Source: Streptomyces sp. ML-6
GTDB taxonomy: Bacteria > Actinomycetota > Actinomycetes > Streptomycetales > Streptomycetaceae
Reading direction: 5' to 3'
Assembly (NCBI RefSeq): GCF_030116705.1
Contig: NZ_JAOTIK010000002.1
Location: 868,001 to 932,000, forward strand
DNA length: 64,000 nt
Shown here piece after piece: positions 49,801-58,689 of the stretch. The notes under the pieces are model-generated. The model was given only the letters and a program-made list of their open reading frames with translations, had not been told where the DNA came from and did not search any database. Position 1 is the stretch's first letter. Each line of letters opens with the position of its first letter. The position numbers and the translations under genes were made by a program.

Positions 49801-52800
49801 ACGAGATGGTGCTCCGGGACCCGCTGCTCCTGCCGGTGGACGGGGCCCGGGTGGAGGTACAGGTGACCGCGCGCCCCGCCGACGAACAGGGGCAGCGGGC
49901 CGTGGCCGTGTACTCGCGCCCGACGGCCGGCACCGAGTGGCGGCAGCACGCGGAGGGCCTGGTGTCCCCCGGAACCGAGCGGCCGACCCCCGCCGGTCTC
50001 CCGGCCGGACCGGGTGCCGGACGCCTGGAAACCGGCACGCTGTACTCGCGGCTGCGCGAGAGGGGCTACGGCTACGGCGATGCGTTCCAGGGCGTACGCG
50101 AGGGAGAGCACGGCGACGGCTGGAGCCGCTCCCGCGTGGTCCTCCCGGACAGCGCCCGTATCGACCACAGCGGCTTCGCGCTGCACCCGGCACTGTCCGA
50201 CGCGGCCCTGCACGCCGCCGTGGCCTGTGGCCTGATCGACACGCCGGAGGCCGGGGACATCGCGGTCCCCTTCGTCTTCAACGGCGTGCGCACCGGTGAC
50301 CGCGACGACGCCGACCAGTGCTGGGCCGTTGCCCGGCGAGTCGCCCCCGACGCGATCGCCCTCACCCTGACCGACGACGACGGACACGTGCTGCTGAGCG
50401 TCGACCGCATGGTGGTTCGCGGCCTCGAACGACCCGCCCGGCAGCCGGAGCGGGACGAGGCCGGGCTCTACACGACCGACTGGGCGGAGGCCGAGGGCGA
50501 ACCCGGCGCGAAACGCCGTCTGTGCGTCGTGGGCGCCGACGGGCCGCTCGCCCCGTCCCTGCGTGCCACCGCACACGACGGGATCACCGTGGCCACGCTC
50601 GGCGAAGCCGTCATGGTCGTCAGGGCGTTGCCCGGTGACTGGCAGGTCGTCCTGGCCGCCCCGTCCACCGGCTCCGGGACCGCGGCCCACGTCCATGACA
50701 CGGCGGAGTGGACGCTGAAGGCCGTCCAGCAATGGATGCTCGCCGAGGACCTCGCCGGACGGGCCCAGCTCACGTTCGTCACCCGGAACAGCGTGGCCGT
50801 GCCCGGCGACGACGCGCACGACCTGGCATCGGCCGCTCTGTGGGGGATGGTGCGCACCGCGCAGACCGAGACCCCGGGGCACATCCGCGTCATCGACGTC
50901 GACGACGCCGCGGTCGCCGGACCGGGCCCGATCGAGGCGGCGTTGCAACGGTCCGAGGCCCAGCTGGCCGTGCGCGCCGGCCGGGTACTGCGCCCGTATC
51001 TGTGGCCGCACGCCCCCGTCGCCGACGCCTTCCCGGACTGCGGCGACGGCACCGTCGTGATCACCGGTGGCACCGGCACGATCGGCCGTGCCCTGGCCCG
51101 CCACCTCGTCACCCGGAGGTCCGTACGGTCCGTGGCCCTGCTCAGCCGCAGCGGCCGGCAGGCCCCCGGCATCGCGGCCGTCACCTCCGAACTGGAGCGC
51201 CTGGGCGCCTCGGTCCGCGTGTGCGAGGCCGACGTCACCGACGCGGAGCGCCTGCGCACGATCCTGGCCGAACTGCGCACGGAACGTCCCCTGGCCGGCG
51301 TCGTCCATGCCGCGGGGCTCCTCGACGACGCCATCGTGCCGAACATGACCCCCGGACAACTGCGACGGGTCCTGGCGAGCAAGGTCGACTCGGCACTCGC
51401 CCTGGACGCCGCGACCCGTGAGGACGACCTCCGCTTCTTCACCGTCTTCTCCTCCCTGTACGGCGTGCTCGGGGGCCCCGGGCAGGCCAACTACGCTGCG
51501 GCGAACACCTTCTTGGACCACTTCGCACAATGGCGCCGGGCCCGGGGCCGGCCGGCGAACTCCGTCGCCTGGGGGCTGTGGGACGAGGCGACGGGCATGA
51601 CGGGCCACCTCAACGAGGCGGATCTGCTGCGACTGCGGCGCAACGGAGTGGCGCCGTTCACGGTGCCGGAGGGACTCGCCCTGTTCGATGCCGCACTCAG
51701 CAGCGGCACCACCGCCGTGACAGCGGCGCGTCTCGCGGTGTCCGACACGGCGGAGGACGGCCCGTTCCTGTTCTCCCGCCTCGCGGAAATCGAAGCGGCG
51801 CGGACCGGGAAGGCCCGGACCGGGAAGGCCCGGACGCCCACCCCCACCGTCGTCCCACCGGTGCCGGTTCCGCAGGAGCTGCGGGAGACGAGGGAGACGA
51901 GGGAGCCGCGGGAGACGTGTAAGACGCACGAGAAACAGATGACGCAGCAGGCGCACGAGAAACAGGTGACGCGGCAGGCACAGGAAGCGCAGGGGGCGCC
52001 CACCGTTTCCGCTCAGCCGCGTGCCGGCGCGGCCCGGCCCACCCGTCCGCAGGAGACGGCCGCCATCCTCGATCTCCTGAACTCGGCGGAGGCCTCCCAC
52101 GACCAACGCGTCGCCGGCCTGCTCGCGGTGGTCAAGGAGAGCGTGGCCGAACTGCTCGGCACCGAGCCCCGGCGCGTGGATGCCCAGCAGTCCTTCTACG
52201 AGATGGGCTTCGACTCCCTGACCTCCATGGAGCTGCGCGTCCGTCTCGGCCGCAGGCTCGACATCCGGCTGGGCGCCACCGTGGTCTTCGACCACCCGAC
52301 TCCGGAGGCACTCGTCTCCCACGTCGTGGAGCTCTTCCGGCCCGACGACGGGCAGGAGTCGGACGACTCCGAGGAGTCCGACCCAGGCCGGGTCACCGAA
52401 CCGGGCTCCGCGCCGGCCCCGGCGGCGGACGAGCCCTCCGCGCCCGACTTCGCCCCGTTTCCCCTGACCAAGCTGCAGGAAGCGTATCTCGCGGGGCGGG
52501 CGGGCGACTTCGAACTGGGCAATGTCTCCACGTACTTGTACGTGGAGGTCGACCTGACCGACTTCGACGTGGCGGCAGCCGGGCGCGCGCTCGACCGGCT
52601 CGTACGGCGTCACCCGATGCTGCGGGCCGTCTTCGACCCGAAGAGCGGGAGCCAGCGGGTGCTGGGCACGGTGCCACGGGTGTCGATCCCCGTCGAGAAC
52701 CTGACCCGGCTCACCGAGGACGAGCGCGAGAAGAGGCTCGCCGCGATACACACGGAGCTGAAGGCCAAGGAGTTCGACGTCACGACCTGGCCCTTGTTCA

Positions 52801-53759
52801 TGGTGCGTGCCACGGTCATCAGCCCGACCGTGACGCGACTGCACTTCGGCATCGACGTCCTCGTCTCGGACGGCAGCAGCACCTCCGTCCTCTTTCGGGA
52901 ATGGGCGCAGCTCCATGAAGCCCCGGACCGGGAACTCCCCGAACTCCGGTCCGGATTCGACCAGTTCGTGCTCGGAATGCGCGAGCAGGCCACCACGGCG
53001 GAAAGCGGGCGGAGCAGGTTGTACTGGGAAGACCGGCTCCCGAGCCTGCCCCCTGCTCCGGAACTGCCCCTCGCCGTCCGCCTCGCCGATGTACGACGCC
53101 CCGTGTTCACCAACCGCTTCGTACGCATCGAGGCCCCGGACTGGGAACGGTTCAGGCGCAATGCCGCGGCAGCCGGTCTGACGGCGTCGGGCGCGGTGCT
53201 GGGGGCGTACTGCCACGTGCTCGCCGCATGGTCCAAGACACCGGACTTCACGGTCACCTGCCTGGTGTCGCAGCGGGACGCGCCAGCCGGCGTGGACACA
53301 TCGAACGTCATGGGGAACTTCTCCTCCACCAGCCTGCTCGAAGTGCATGTCGACCAGGCCGCTCCGTTCCGGGACACGGCCCGGCGGATCCAGCGCCGGT
53401 TGATGCAGGACATGGAACACACGGCCCACTCCGGCCTCGACGTGCTCAGGGACCTCGGCCGCAGGGACGCGAGCGCGGGGCGGGCGCGTATGCCGGTCGT
53501 CTTCAACAGCACGATCGGTGGGGCCCCGGCGGGCGGCCGGGAGACCGGACCGGTGGGCTGGCTGTGCCGCATGGGGAAAACCGGCACACCGGTATGGAGC
53601 GGGGTCCGCACCCCGCAAGTCATCCTCGACCACACGGCGTTCGAGGAGAACGGAGGTCTGATCCTCAACTGGGACGTGGTGGAGGAAGTGTTCCCGGAGG
53701 GTGTCGTGGACGGCATGTTCGCGGCCTACGAAAGGCTGATTCGTGAACTCTGTCGCTGA
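46887..53759 (+). CDS. Polyketide synthase, KS-AT-DH-KR-ACP-Cy
   Basis: 2290 residues with one extension module and a terminal heterocyclisation-type domain. KS: C174 in DTACSSS, EAHGTATKLGD, KSNVGHTMAAAG. AT: GHSQGE with S623 and a C723-A-S-H726 specificity motif, away from malonyl-type HAFH. DH: H942 in HRVEDTPLLPG and D1105 in HPALSDAALH. KR: GGTGTIG, L1479-D-D (B-type), S1523 and Y1536. ACP: S1777. Cy: FPLTKLQEAYLAGR near 1857 and D1990-VLVS-D1995, the DxxxxD signature. No ER and no TE. One module with a tri- or tetraketide product implies iterative use, as in thiolactomycin synthesis. The KR-ACP linker contains DNA-level repeats. Confidence 0.93.
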   Translation: MAENTTGPEDIAVVGMACRYPGGMNTPEQLWAMVDEGRDAITDFPDNREWHTEDLYDPSFVRQGGFLHDADVFDAEFFGIRPAEAISMDPQQRVLLQVAWEAVERAGIVPSSLKGSRTGVFVGLMPNEYGMPLWKWQDTTAGFMGTGTSPSVASGRIAYLLGLEGPALTIDTACSSSGVAIHTAVRSLRSGETDLALTGGCTVLTGPGMFVDYAKKGALSPDGRCRTFSDTANGTVWAEGAGVLVLERLSEARRNGRRILGVIKGTAVNQDGASNGLTAPSGRAQVKVIQQALADARLAPGAIQLVEAHGTATKLGDPIEANAIQATYGADRGDEPVWIGSFKSNVGHTMAAAGVGGVIKCLSAMRAGTMPKTLHVENLNSHVDWSSSVNVLRESRPWPAETDGRRRCAVSSFGVSGTNSHVILESWQEESTAPTPPADTSDHETQVLTLSARTPAALRLHATRIAAHLTSGTSSVAATAQTLATRREHYPHRAVAVAGGRENLAAALRAFADDTDSPEVMHAEARRIRRPVFVFPGQGSQWDAMAVQLLKSSDVFRLRVEEVAGAFKPYLDYDVLAVLRGEDRETDRERTDVVQPLIFTMMLGLASMWGLAGVRPAAVVGHSQGEVAAACLAGALSLDGAARVVACRSRILENEGRGGMVAVALDAEEAVTATREADARLTVAAINGPAFTILSGDDEPGVRRLLDQCEDRDVYARRVPAKCASHSPVMAELEGPIKAGLDNLQTSAEDVTFFSTVEGDRVRGQDLTAAYWYRNLREPVRFAETVATMVSHGYDAFIEISPHPVLLTSLHQILEQAGSDAPVCATLRRDQGSYERFLTAAAEAHVQGHDIDWAALHTGTWSGAPVPEDLPTYPFAGRRFWLPSQMDAMAAPAPTTVRPSPDRTRISAGGHPFLTSVLETVDGTTVLSGRLSVRSHPWLLDHRVEDTPLLPGTAFAELLLSAGRELDCPALDEMVLRDPLLLPVDGARVEVQVTARPADEQGQRAVAVYSRPTAGTEWRQHAEGLVSPGTERPTPAGLPAGPGAGRLETGTLYSRLRERGYGYGDAFQGVREGEHGDGWSRSRVVLPDSARIDHSGFALHPALSDAALHAAVACGLIDTPEAGDIAVPFVFNGVRTGDRDDADQCWAVARRVAPDAIALTLTDDDGHVLLSVDRMVVRGLERPARQPERDEAGLYTTDWAEAEGEPGAKRRLCVVGADGPLAPSLRATAHDGITVATLGEAVMVVRALPGDWQVVLAAPSTGSGTAAHVHDTAEWTLKAVQQWMLAEDLAGRAQLTFVTRNSVAVPGDDAHDLASAALWGMVRTAQTETPGHIRVIDVDDAAVAGPGPIEAALQRSEAQLAVRAGRVLRPYLWPHAPVADAFPDCGDGTVVITGGTGTIGRALARHLVTRRSVRSVALLSRSGRQAPGIAAVTSELERLGASVRVCEADVTDAERLRTILAELRTERPLAGVVHAAGLLDDAIVPNMTPGQLRRVLASKVDSALALDAATREDDLRFFTVFSSLYGVLGGPGQANYAAANTFLDHFAQWRRARGRPANSVAWGLWDEATGMTGHLNEADLLRLRRNGVAPFTVPEGLALFDAALSSGTTAVTAARLAVSDTAEDGPFLFSRLAEIEAARTGKARTGKARTPTPTVVPPVPVPQELRETRETREPRETCKTHEKQMTQQAHEKQVTRQAQEAQGAPTVSAQPRAGAARPTRPQETAAILDLLNSAEASHDQRVAGLLAVVKESVAELLGTEPRRVDAQQSFYEMGFDSLTSMELRVRLGRRLDIRLGATVVFDHPTPEALVSHVVELFRPDDGQESDDSEESDPGRVTEPGSAPAPAADEPSAPDFAPFPLTKLQEAYLAGRAGDFELGNVSTYLYVEVDLTDFDVAAAGRALDRLVRRHPMLRAVFDPKSGSQRVLGTVPRVSIPVENLTRLTEDEREKRLAAIHTELKAKEFDVTTWPLFMVRATVISPTVTRLHFGIDVLVSDGSSTSVLFREWAQLHEAPDRELPELRSGFDQFVLGMREQATTAESGRSRLYWEDRLPSLPPAPELPLAVRLADVRRPVFTNRFVRIEAPDWERFRRNAAAAGLTASGAVLGAYCHVLAAWSKTPDFTVTCLVSQRDAPAGVDTSNVMGNFSSTSLLEVHVDQAAPFRDTARRIQRRLMQDMEHTAHSGLDVLRDLGRRDASAGRARMPVVFNSTIGGAPAGGRETGPVGWLCRMGKTGTPVWSGVRTPQVILDHTAFEENGGLILNWDVVEEVFPEGVVDGMFAAYERLIRELCR

Positions 53760-55653
53760 CTCTGTCGCCGGCTCCGCCTGGCTCGCGCCCGCCTGGGCGA
53801 ACGACCCCGAGCTGGGCCCCGGCAGGCTCCGGCCCGCTCCGGAGCCCGAGTTCCCCCCGGACCACACGCTCCACTCCCGTTTCGCCGAACGGGCTGCGCG
53901 TACCCCCGACGCCGTCGCCGTGATCGCCCGGGACCGGCGGCTCAGCTATGCCGACGTCGACGCGGAATCGGCTCGTGTGGCGTCCCTCCTGGCAGGACAC
54001 GGCACCACCACGGGAACGCTGGTCGGCGTGGTGATGCACAAGGGATGGGAGCAGGTGGTCGGCAGCCTGGGCGTGCTGCGGGCGGGAGGCGCGTACGTCC
54101 CCATGGACCCGCACTGGCCGGCCCGGCGTCTGGCCGACGTGATCGCGGCCGCGGGACTGGACACGATCCTCACCCAGCCCGCGGTGCGCGACGCCGTCGA
54201 CTGGCCCGAGGGCCTCACGGTGCTGGACGTCGAGGCGCCCACCCCGTTCGGGAGGAACGCGGCCCGCACGGCGCCGGACCGCCCGGTGACACCTCGTGAC
54301 GTCGCGTACGTGATCTACACCTCGGGCTCCACGGGCGTCCCGAAAGGGGTGGTGATCGAGCACGGGCCGGCGGTCAACACGATCCTGGACGTCAACGACG
54401 AGCTGTCGCTCACCGCGCACGACCGCGTTCTCGGCCTCTCGGCCCTCCACTTCGACCTGTCGGTCTACGACATCTTCGGCCCCCTCTCCGTCGGCGGCGC
54501 GGTCGTGCTGCCCGGTCCGCAGGACGCGCGCGAACCCGGCAACTGGCTCTCCCTGATGGCCGAGGAGGGCGTCACGGTGTGGAACGGCGTTCCCGCCCTG
54601 ATGGCCATGGTGTGCGAGTACCTGACGTCGTCGCAGTACCCGGACCCCCGGCCCCCGGACGCCCCGTCCGCACTGCGCGCCGTCCTCATGAGCGGGGACT
54701 GGATTCCCGTGGCCCTGCCCGGCGAGATCCGGCGCTTCTTCCCCCGGGCACAACAGTGGAGCCTGGGAGGCGCGACCGAGGCTTCGATCTGGTCGATCCG
54801 GCACCGGATCGTGCCCGAGGACATGGCGTTGCCGTCCATCCCCTATGGCACGTCCATGCGGAACCAGAAGGTCTTCGTGGCGGACACGCTCCTACGGCCA
54901 CGCCCCACCTGGGTCGTGGGGGAGATCTGCATCGCCGGCACCGGCCTGGCCCGTGAGTACCTCGGCGACGAGGAGAAGACGGCGAAGAGCTTCACCGTCT
55001 CCCCGCACACCGGGGAACGCGTGTACCGGACCGGTGACTGGGGACGTCTCCTGCCCAACGGCGAGATCGAGTTCCTCGGTCGCGACGACATGCAGGTCAA
55101 GATCGGTGGCCACCGGGTCGAGCTGGGTGATGTGGAAGCCGCGCTGCTGCGGTGCCCGGAGGTCGCGGGCGCTGTCGTCACGGCCCCGGGCGACCGCAGG
55201 CGCAGGCGGCTCGTGGCGCACGTCGTGCTGGAGGCGGGCGCCGGGCGGACGGGCGCGGACATCAAGAAGGCCGCAGGGGAGCTCCTGCCGCCGTACATGG
55301 TCCCGGCCCTGGTGACCGTGTGGGACGCCCTGCCCCTGACGGCGAACGGGAAGGTCGACCGCGCCTCGCTGGCCCGGCACGAGGAGGAACCGGACACGGA
55401 GGACGAGAACGCACGCCCGGCCACGGCGGAGGAGCGGACCCTGCTCTCGTTGTGGAAAGGGTTCTTCGAGACGTCCTCGCTCTCCGTCCTGGACAACTTC
55501 TTCGAACTGGGCGGAGATTCCCTGCAGGCCGTACGGCTGATGGCGAAGGTGAGGGAGGAACTGGACGTCTCCCTGCCGGTTTCGGCGCTCTTCTCCGCGC
55601 CGACGGTCCGGTCCCTGGCGGCCCGCGTACAGGAATCGCGCGCGGCCGCGTAA
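53743..55653 (+). CDS. NRPS adenylation-PCP protein, cysteine-type
   Basis: 636 residues: an A domain (about 30-530) and PCP (about 555-630, LGGDSLQAV with S593). The pocket segments read HFD238-L-S-V-Y242-DIF, VWN281GVPALM, LMSGDWIP and GGATEASIWSI, the pattern of cysteine-activating domains (Asp-Leu-Tyr-Asn...Ile-Trp). Paired with the Cy domain of the preceding protein, it would present cysteine for condensation with the polyketide. In thiotetronate biosynthesis this step precedes sulfur insertion and thiolactone closure. It overlaps the PKS gene by 17 bp and is followed by a strong terminator. Confidence 0.92.
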   Translation: MNSVADSVAGSAWLAPAWANDPELGPGRLRPAPEPEFPPDHTLHSRFAERAARTPDAVAVIARDRRLSYADVDAESARVASLLAGHGTTTGTLVGVVMHKGWEQVVGSLGVLRAGGAYVPMDPHWPARRLADVIAAAGLDTILTQPAVRDAVDWPEGLTVLDVEAPTPFGRNAARTAPDRPVTPRDVAYVIYTSGSTGVPKGVVIEHGPAVNTILDVNDELSLTAHDRVLGLSALHFDLSVYDIFGPLSVGGAVVLPGPQDAREPGNWLSLMAEEGVTVWNGVPALMAMVCEYLTSSQYPDPRPPDAPSALRAVLMSGDWIPVALPGEIRRFFPRAQQWSLGGATEASIWSIRHRIVPEDMALPSIPYGTSMRNQKVFVADTLLRPRPTWVVGEICIAGTGLAREYLGDEEKTAKSFTVSPHTGERVYRTGDWGRLLPNGEIEFLGRDDMQVKIGGHRVELGDVEAALLRCPEVAGAVVTAPGDRRRRRLVAHVVLEAGAGRTGADIKKAAGELLPPYMVPALVTVWDALPLTANGKVDRASLARHEEEPDTEDENARPATAEERTLLSLWKGFFETSSLSVLDNFFELGGDSLQAVRLMAKVREELDVSLPVSALFSAPTVRSLAARVQESRAAA

Positions 55654-55660
55654 CCGCACG

Positions 55661-55697
55661 GGTGTCCGGCCGGTGCCGGTGACACCGGCCGGACACC
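55661..55697 (+). terminator. Intrinsic terminator of the PKS operon
   Basis: A perfect 15-bp stem, GGTGTCCGGCCGGTG (55661-55675) with its complement (55683-55697), 7-nt loop, followed by TTTCT. It lies 7 bp after the last cluster 2 stop. Confidence 0.9.
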
Positions 55698-55824
55698 TTT
55701 CTCGGGCGGCGGACCGGCACCGGGGAGCCGTGCGCGAGGAGCGAGGGCCGCGCTCCTGCTCAAGGACCCGCCGCACAGCGAACCCGCCCGCCCGGTCCGC
55801 CGTCGCGAACCCGCCCGGCCCGGC

Positions 55825-56304
55825 TCACCTGTTGAGGAAGTCCGCACACCGGTAGGGGCCCAGCGCGGCGCCCTCGGACGGCCGCAGGGTCACCTCCACG
55901 TCATCGGGCCCGACCTCCGGTTCGAGCACGGACTGGGCGCGTGCCAGCGTGCACACCAGCTGGCCCGTGCCCTGGTCGCGCCCCGAGTCGCCGTAGAGGC
56001 CGTCGATCCCGACCGTCACCCGGGCGCCCGAGCCGGTCGCCGAGTAGCCGCCGAGACGGACGAGGGAGATGAGCCCCTCCGGCGGCTCCTGGCCGAGCAG
56101 CTTCAGCACCCCGTTGAGGTCGTCGACCTCCCTGTCGATCAGGGGCACCGCGCGCAGCCCGTCGGCGGACGCGTAGTACAGCCGCATGCCGCGCGTCAGC
56201 CCGGACGCGGGTTCGCCCGCGTCCACCACCCCGGTCGGCTGGACCCCGCACCCCACCAGGACCATCCCCAACACGGCAGCCGCCCCCGCCGGTCGCACCC
56301 TCAC
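55825..56304 (-). CDS. Lipoprotein coupled to a two-component system
   Basis: A 159-residue protein with an N-terminal lipobox (AAAVLGMVLVGCG, Cys at about 19) and a mature domain with LYYASADGLRAVPLIDREV and VTVGIDGLYG. It resembles GerMN-like or small envelope-stress lipoproteins, but the match is weak. The GTG start overlaps the histidine kinase stop (GTGA), so it is the third gene of an RR-HK-lipoprotein operon. It could act as an extracellular accessory sensor. Confidence 0.75.
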   Translation of the reverse strand: MRVRPAGAAAVLGMVLVGCGVQPTGVVDAGEPASGLTRGMRLYYASADGLRAVPLIDREVDDLNGVLKLLGQEPPEGLISLVRLGGYSATGSGARVTVGIDGLYGDSGRDQGTGQLVCTLARAQSVLEPEVGPDDVEVTLRPSEGAALGPYRCADFLNR

Positions 56305-57866
56305 TCCGCGTCCTCTCCCGTCCGTCGCAGGGGCAGCCGCAGCGTGAACACCGCGCCGCGCCGCGGCCCGTCGGCGGCCGTGCCGGTCACCTCGGCCGTA
56401 CCAGCGGCCTCGGCCATGTCGCTCACCTCGATCGTGCCGCCGTGCAGCCGGGCGTTCTCCAGCGCGATCGCCGTACCGAGACCGCTGCCCTGTCCGCTGT
56501 CGTCGGCCGCACCGCGCGTGCGGGCCGCGTCCGCCTTGTAGAACCGGTCGAAGACCCGCTCCCGCGCCTCGGGCGGCAGCCCGGGGCCGTGATCGGCGAC
56601 GGAGAGGACCACCCACTCCCCGTCCGCCGCCCGGGACGTCCCGAGGGTCACGGTGACCGGCGGGGCGCCGTGCCGCAGCGCGTTGCCCACCAGGTTCGCC
56701 ACGATCACATCGATCCGGCGCCGGTCCACCACCGCCCGCACGCCCTCGCGAAGATCCGTCCGCACCCGGTCCGTCCAGCCGCGCAACGCCAGCGACGCCC
56801 GTACGGTGTCGGCGAGGTCGGTCTCGGCCGCGTTCAGCCGCACCGCCCCGGCGTCGAAGCGGGAGATCTCCATCAGGTCCTCGACCAGCCGGGACAGCCG
56901 GGCCGTCTCCGCGCCGACGGTACGGGCCGCCCGCGCCGCGTCCGGCGGCAACTGGTCGGCGTCCTCCTCCAGGACGGTCGCCACCATCGTCATCGCCGCG
57001 AGGGGCGTGCGCAGCTCGTGCGACACGTCCGCCACGAAACGGCGCGCCTTCGCTTCCTGCTCGCGCAGCTCCGCGTCGGACGCCTGGAGGGCGTCGGCGG
57101 TCTCGTTGAACGTCCGCGCCAGATCGGCGAGTTCGTCGCGCCCGGTGACGGCGACCCGGCTGCCGAGGTCCCCGGCCGCCAGCTCGCGGGTGGCCCGGCC
57201 CAGCTTCCGCACCGGACGCAGGACCGTCCCCGCCGCCAGCAGCGCCAGGACGGCGGCCAGCAGGACCACCGGCACGATGCCGGCCCGTACGGAGTCGAGC
57301 AGGGCGGCCGTGTCCTCGCTCTCGGCCCGCAGATCGGTGATCGCGTAGACCTCCAGACCGGAGGCCCGGCGGTCCCCGTCGGCGAACATGACGGGCGTGC
57401 CGACGATCAGGTAGGGCTCGCCCCGCCACCGCACCCGCTGGAACCCCGCGCCGTCACCGGTCATGACGGCGGCGCGCAGCTCGACGGTGATCCGGGACTT
57501 CGTGTCGGCGAGCGAGTCGGAGGTGGCGGACAGGTCCTGGTAGCGGGCGACCACGATCTTCCCGCCGACGCGCTCCGACACCTTCGACGCGAACCGGGAC
57601 AGCGACCGCTGGTCGGGCGGCAGGTCGAAGTCGGCGGCCACCGCGCCGACCTGTTTCCGGAAGTCGTCCACGGCCGCGTTCTGGGTGCGCTGGAGGACGG
57701 CGGTGCGGGCGTCCCGGTAGGCGAGGGCGGTCGCGGTCGCCGCGCTGAGGAGGGCGACGACGACGAAGGCGACGAGGAGCCGTACCCGCAGGCCCCCGGT
57801 GAACTGCCGACGACGCCGCTCCGGAGCACGACCCCCGCCCCTGCCGCCGCCGCTCGTACGGCTCAC
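56301..57866 (-). CDS. Sensor histidine kinase
   Basis: A 521-residue membrane kinase: TM1 at about 27-48, an extracellular sensor of about 150 residues, TM2 near 205-228, HAMP (LRPVRKLGRATRELAAGDL), dimerisation H-box FVADVSHELRTPLAAM, then ATPase motifs NLVGNALRHG (N box), DHGPGL (G1) and GSGLGTAIALENARLHGG (G2). It overlaps the response regulator gene by 4 bp. The signal is unknown; the divergent efflux operon suggests cell-envelope or antibiotic stress. Confidence 0.93.
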   Translation of the reverse strand: MSRTSGGGRGGGRAPERRRRQFTGGLRVRLLVAFVVVALLSAATATALAYRDARTAVLQRTQNAAVDDFRKQVGAVAADFDLPPDQRSLSRFASKVSERVGGKIVVARYQDLSATSDSLADTKSRITVELRAAVMTGDGAGFQRVRWRGEPYLIVGTPVMFADGDRRASGLEVYAITDLRAESEDTAALLDSVRAGIVPVVLLAAVLALLAAGTVLRPVRKLGRATRELAAGDLGSRVAVTGRDELADLARTFNETADALQASDAELREQEAKARRFVADVSHELRTPLAAMTMVATVLEEDADQLPPDAARAARTVGAETARLSRLVEDLMEISRFDAGAVRLNAAETDLADTVRASLALRGWTDRVRTDLREGVRAVVDRRRIDVIVANLVGNALRHGAPPVTVTLGTSRAADGEWVVLSVADHGPGLPPEARERVFDRFYKADAARTRGAADDSGQGSGLGTAIALENARLHGGTIEVSDMAEAAGTAEVTGTAADGPRRGAVFTLRLPLRRTGEDAE

Positions 57867-58555
57867 AGCGGCCCGAAGCGGTAGCCGAAGCCCCGCACCG
57901 TCTGCACGTACCGGGGCTTGGACGGTACGTCCTCCAGCTTGGCCCGCAGCCGCCCCACCGCCGCGTCCACCAGCCGCGAATCGCCCAGGAAGGTGTGGTC
58001 CCACACCGATTCGAGGAGCTGCTCGCGGCTGAGGACCCGGCCGGGGGAGGCCGACAGCTCCAGCAGCAGCCGCAGCTCGGTGGGCGGCAGCGGGACGGGG
58101 GTGCCGTTCTTGGTGACGGTCAGCCCGGCGCGGTCGATCACCAGCCCGGCGAGATCGGCGTCCGGGCCCCGGCGCGCCGACGGCTCCGCCCGGCGCAGCG
58201 CGGCCCGGATGCGGGCCTCCAGCACGGGCGCGGTGACCGGCTTGACCACGTAGTCGTCGGCGCCCGCCTCCAGACCCGTCACGATGTCGTGGTCGTCGCC
58301 GCGCGCCGTCAGCATGATGATCGGCAGGGCGGCGGTCCGGGCCCGGATGCGGCGGCACACCTCGAAGCCGTCCATGCCGGGCAGCATCAGGTCCAGCACG
58401 GCCAGCTCGACCTTCCTGCCGGCCGGGCCGTCGAGCAGGGCGAGGGCCAGCTCCCCGGTGGCGGCGGTCTCTACGTCGTATCCGTGCCGACGCAGCACGA
58501 GCTCCATCCCGTCCCGTACGGACATGTCGTCCTCGATGAGCAGTACATGCGGCAT
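57863..58555 (-). CDS. OmpR/PhoB-family response regulator
   Basis: A 230-residue regulator. The receiver domain has acidic pair EDD near the start, the phospho-acceptor Asp in LAVLDLMLPGMDG, and Lys in VVKPV. A winged helix follows, with PPTELRLLLELSASPG and the C-terminal RYVQTVRGFGYRFG. The ATG at 58555 is chosen because upstream in-frame codons have no family match. It is divergent from the lipoprotein-ABC operon at 58690 with about 135 bp between, and so probably regulates both directions. Confidence 0.95.
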   Translation of the reverse strand: MPHVLLIEDDMSVRDGMELVLRRHGYDVETAATGELALALLDGPAGRKVELAVLDLMLPGMDGFEVCRRIRARTAALPIIMLTARGDDHDIVTGLEAGADDYVVKPVTAPVLEARIRAALRRAEPSARRGPDADLAGLVIDRAGLTVTKNGTPVPLPPTELRLLLELSASPGRVLSREQLLESVWDHTFLGDSRLVDAAVGRLRAKLEDVPSKPRYVQTVRGFGYRFGPL

Positions 58556-58689
58556 GGGGCCGATTATGGGCATGCCGCAACCGTTTCCCCCACCCCGGAC
58601 CGGGACGGAGGCCCAGGCCGGAGGCATTGTTACGTTCCCATCATGTGGCCATGGACGGGCCATCATCCGCGGCGGCGAGCGTGGGACGC

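Noticed and set aside
47544..53867. A minus-strand open frame of about 2100 codons opposite the PKS gene
   Set aside because: It is the antisense shadow of the KS-AT-DH-KR-ACP-Cy coding sequence; the plus strand has every catalytic motif, while the minus frame has none and is Gly/Arg/His-rich.
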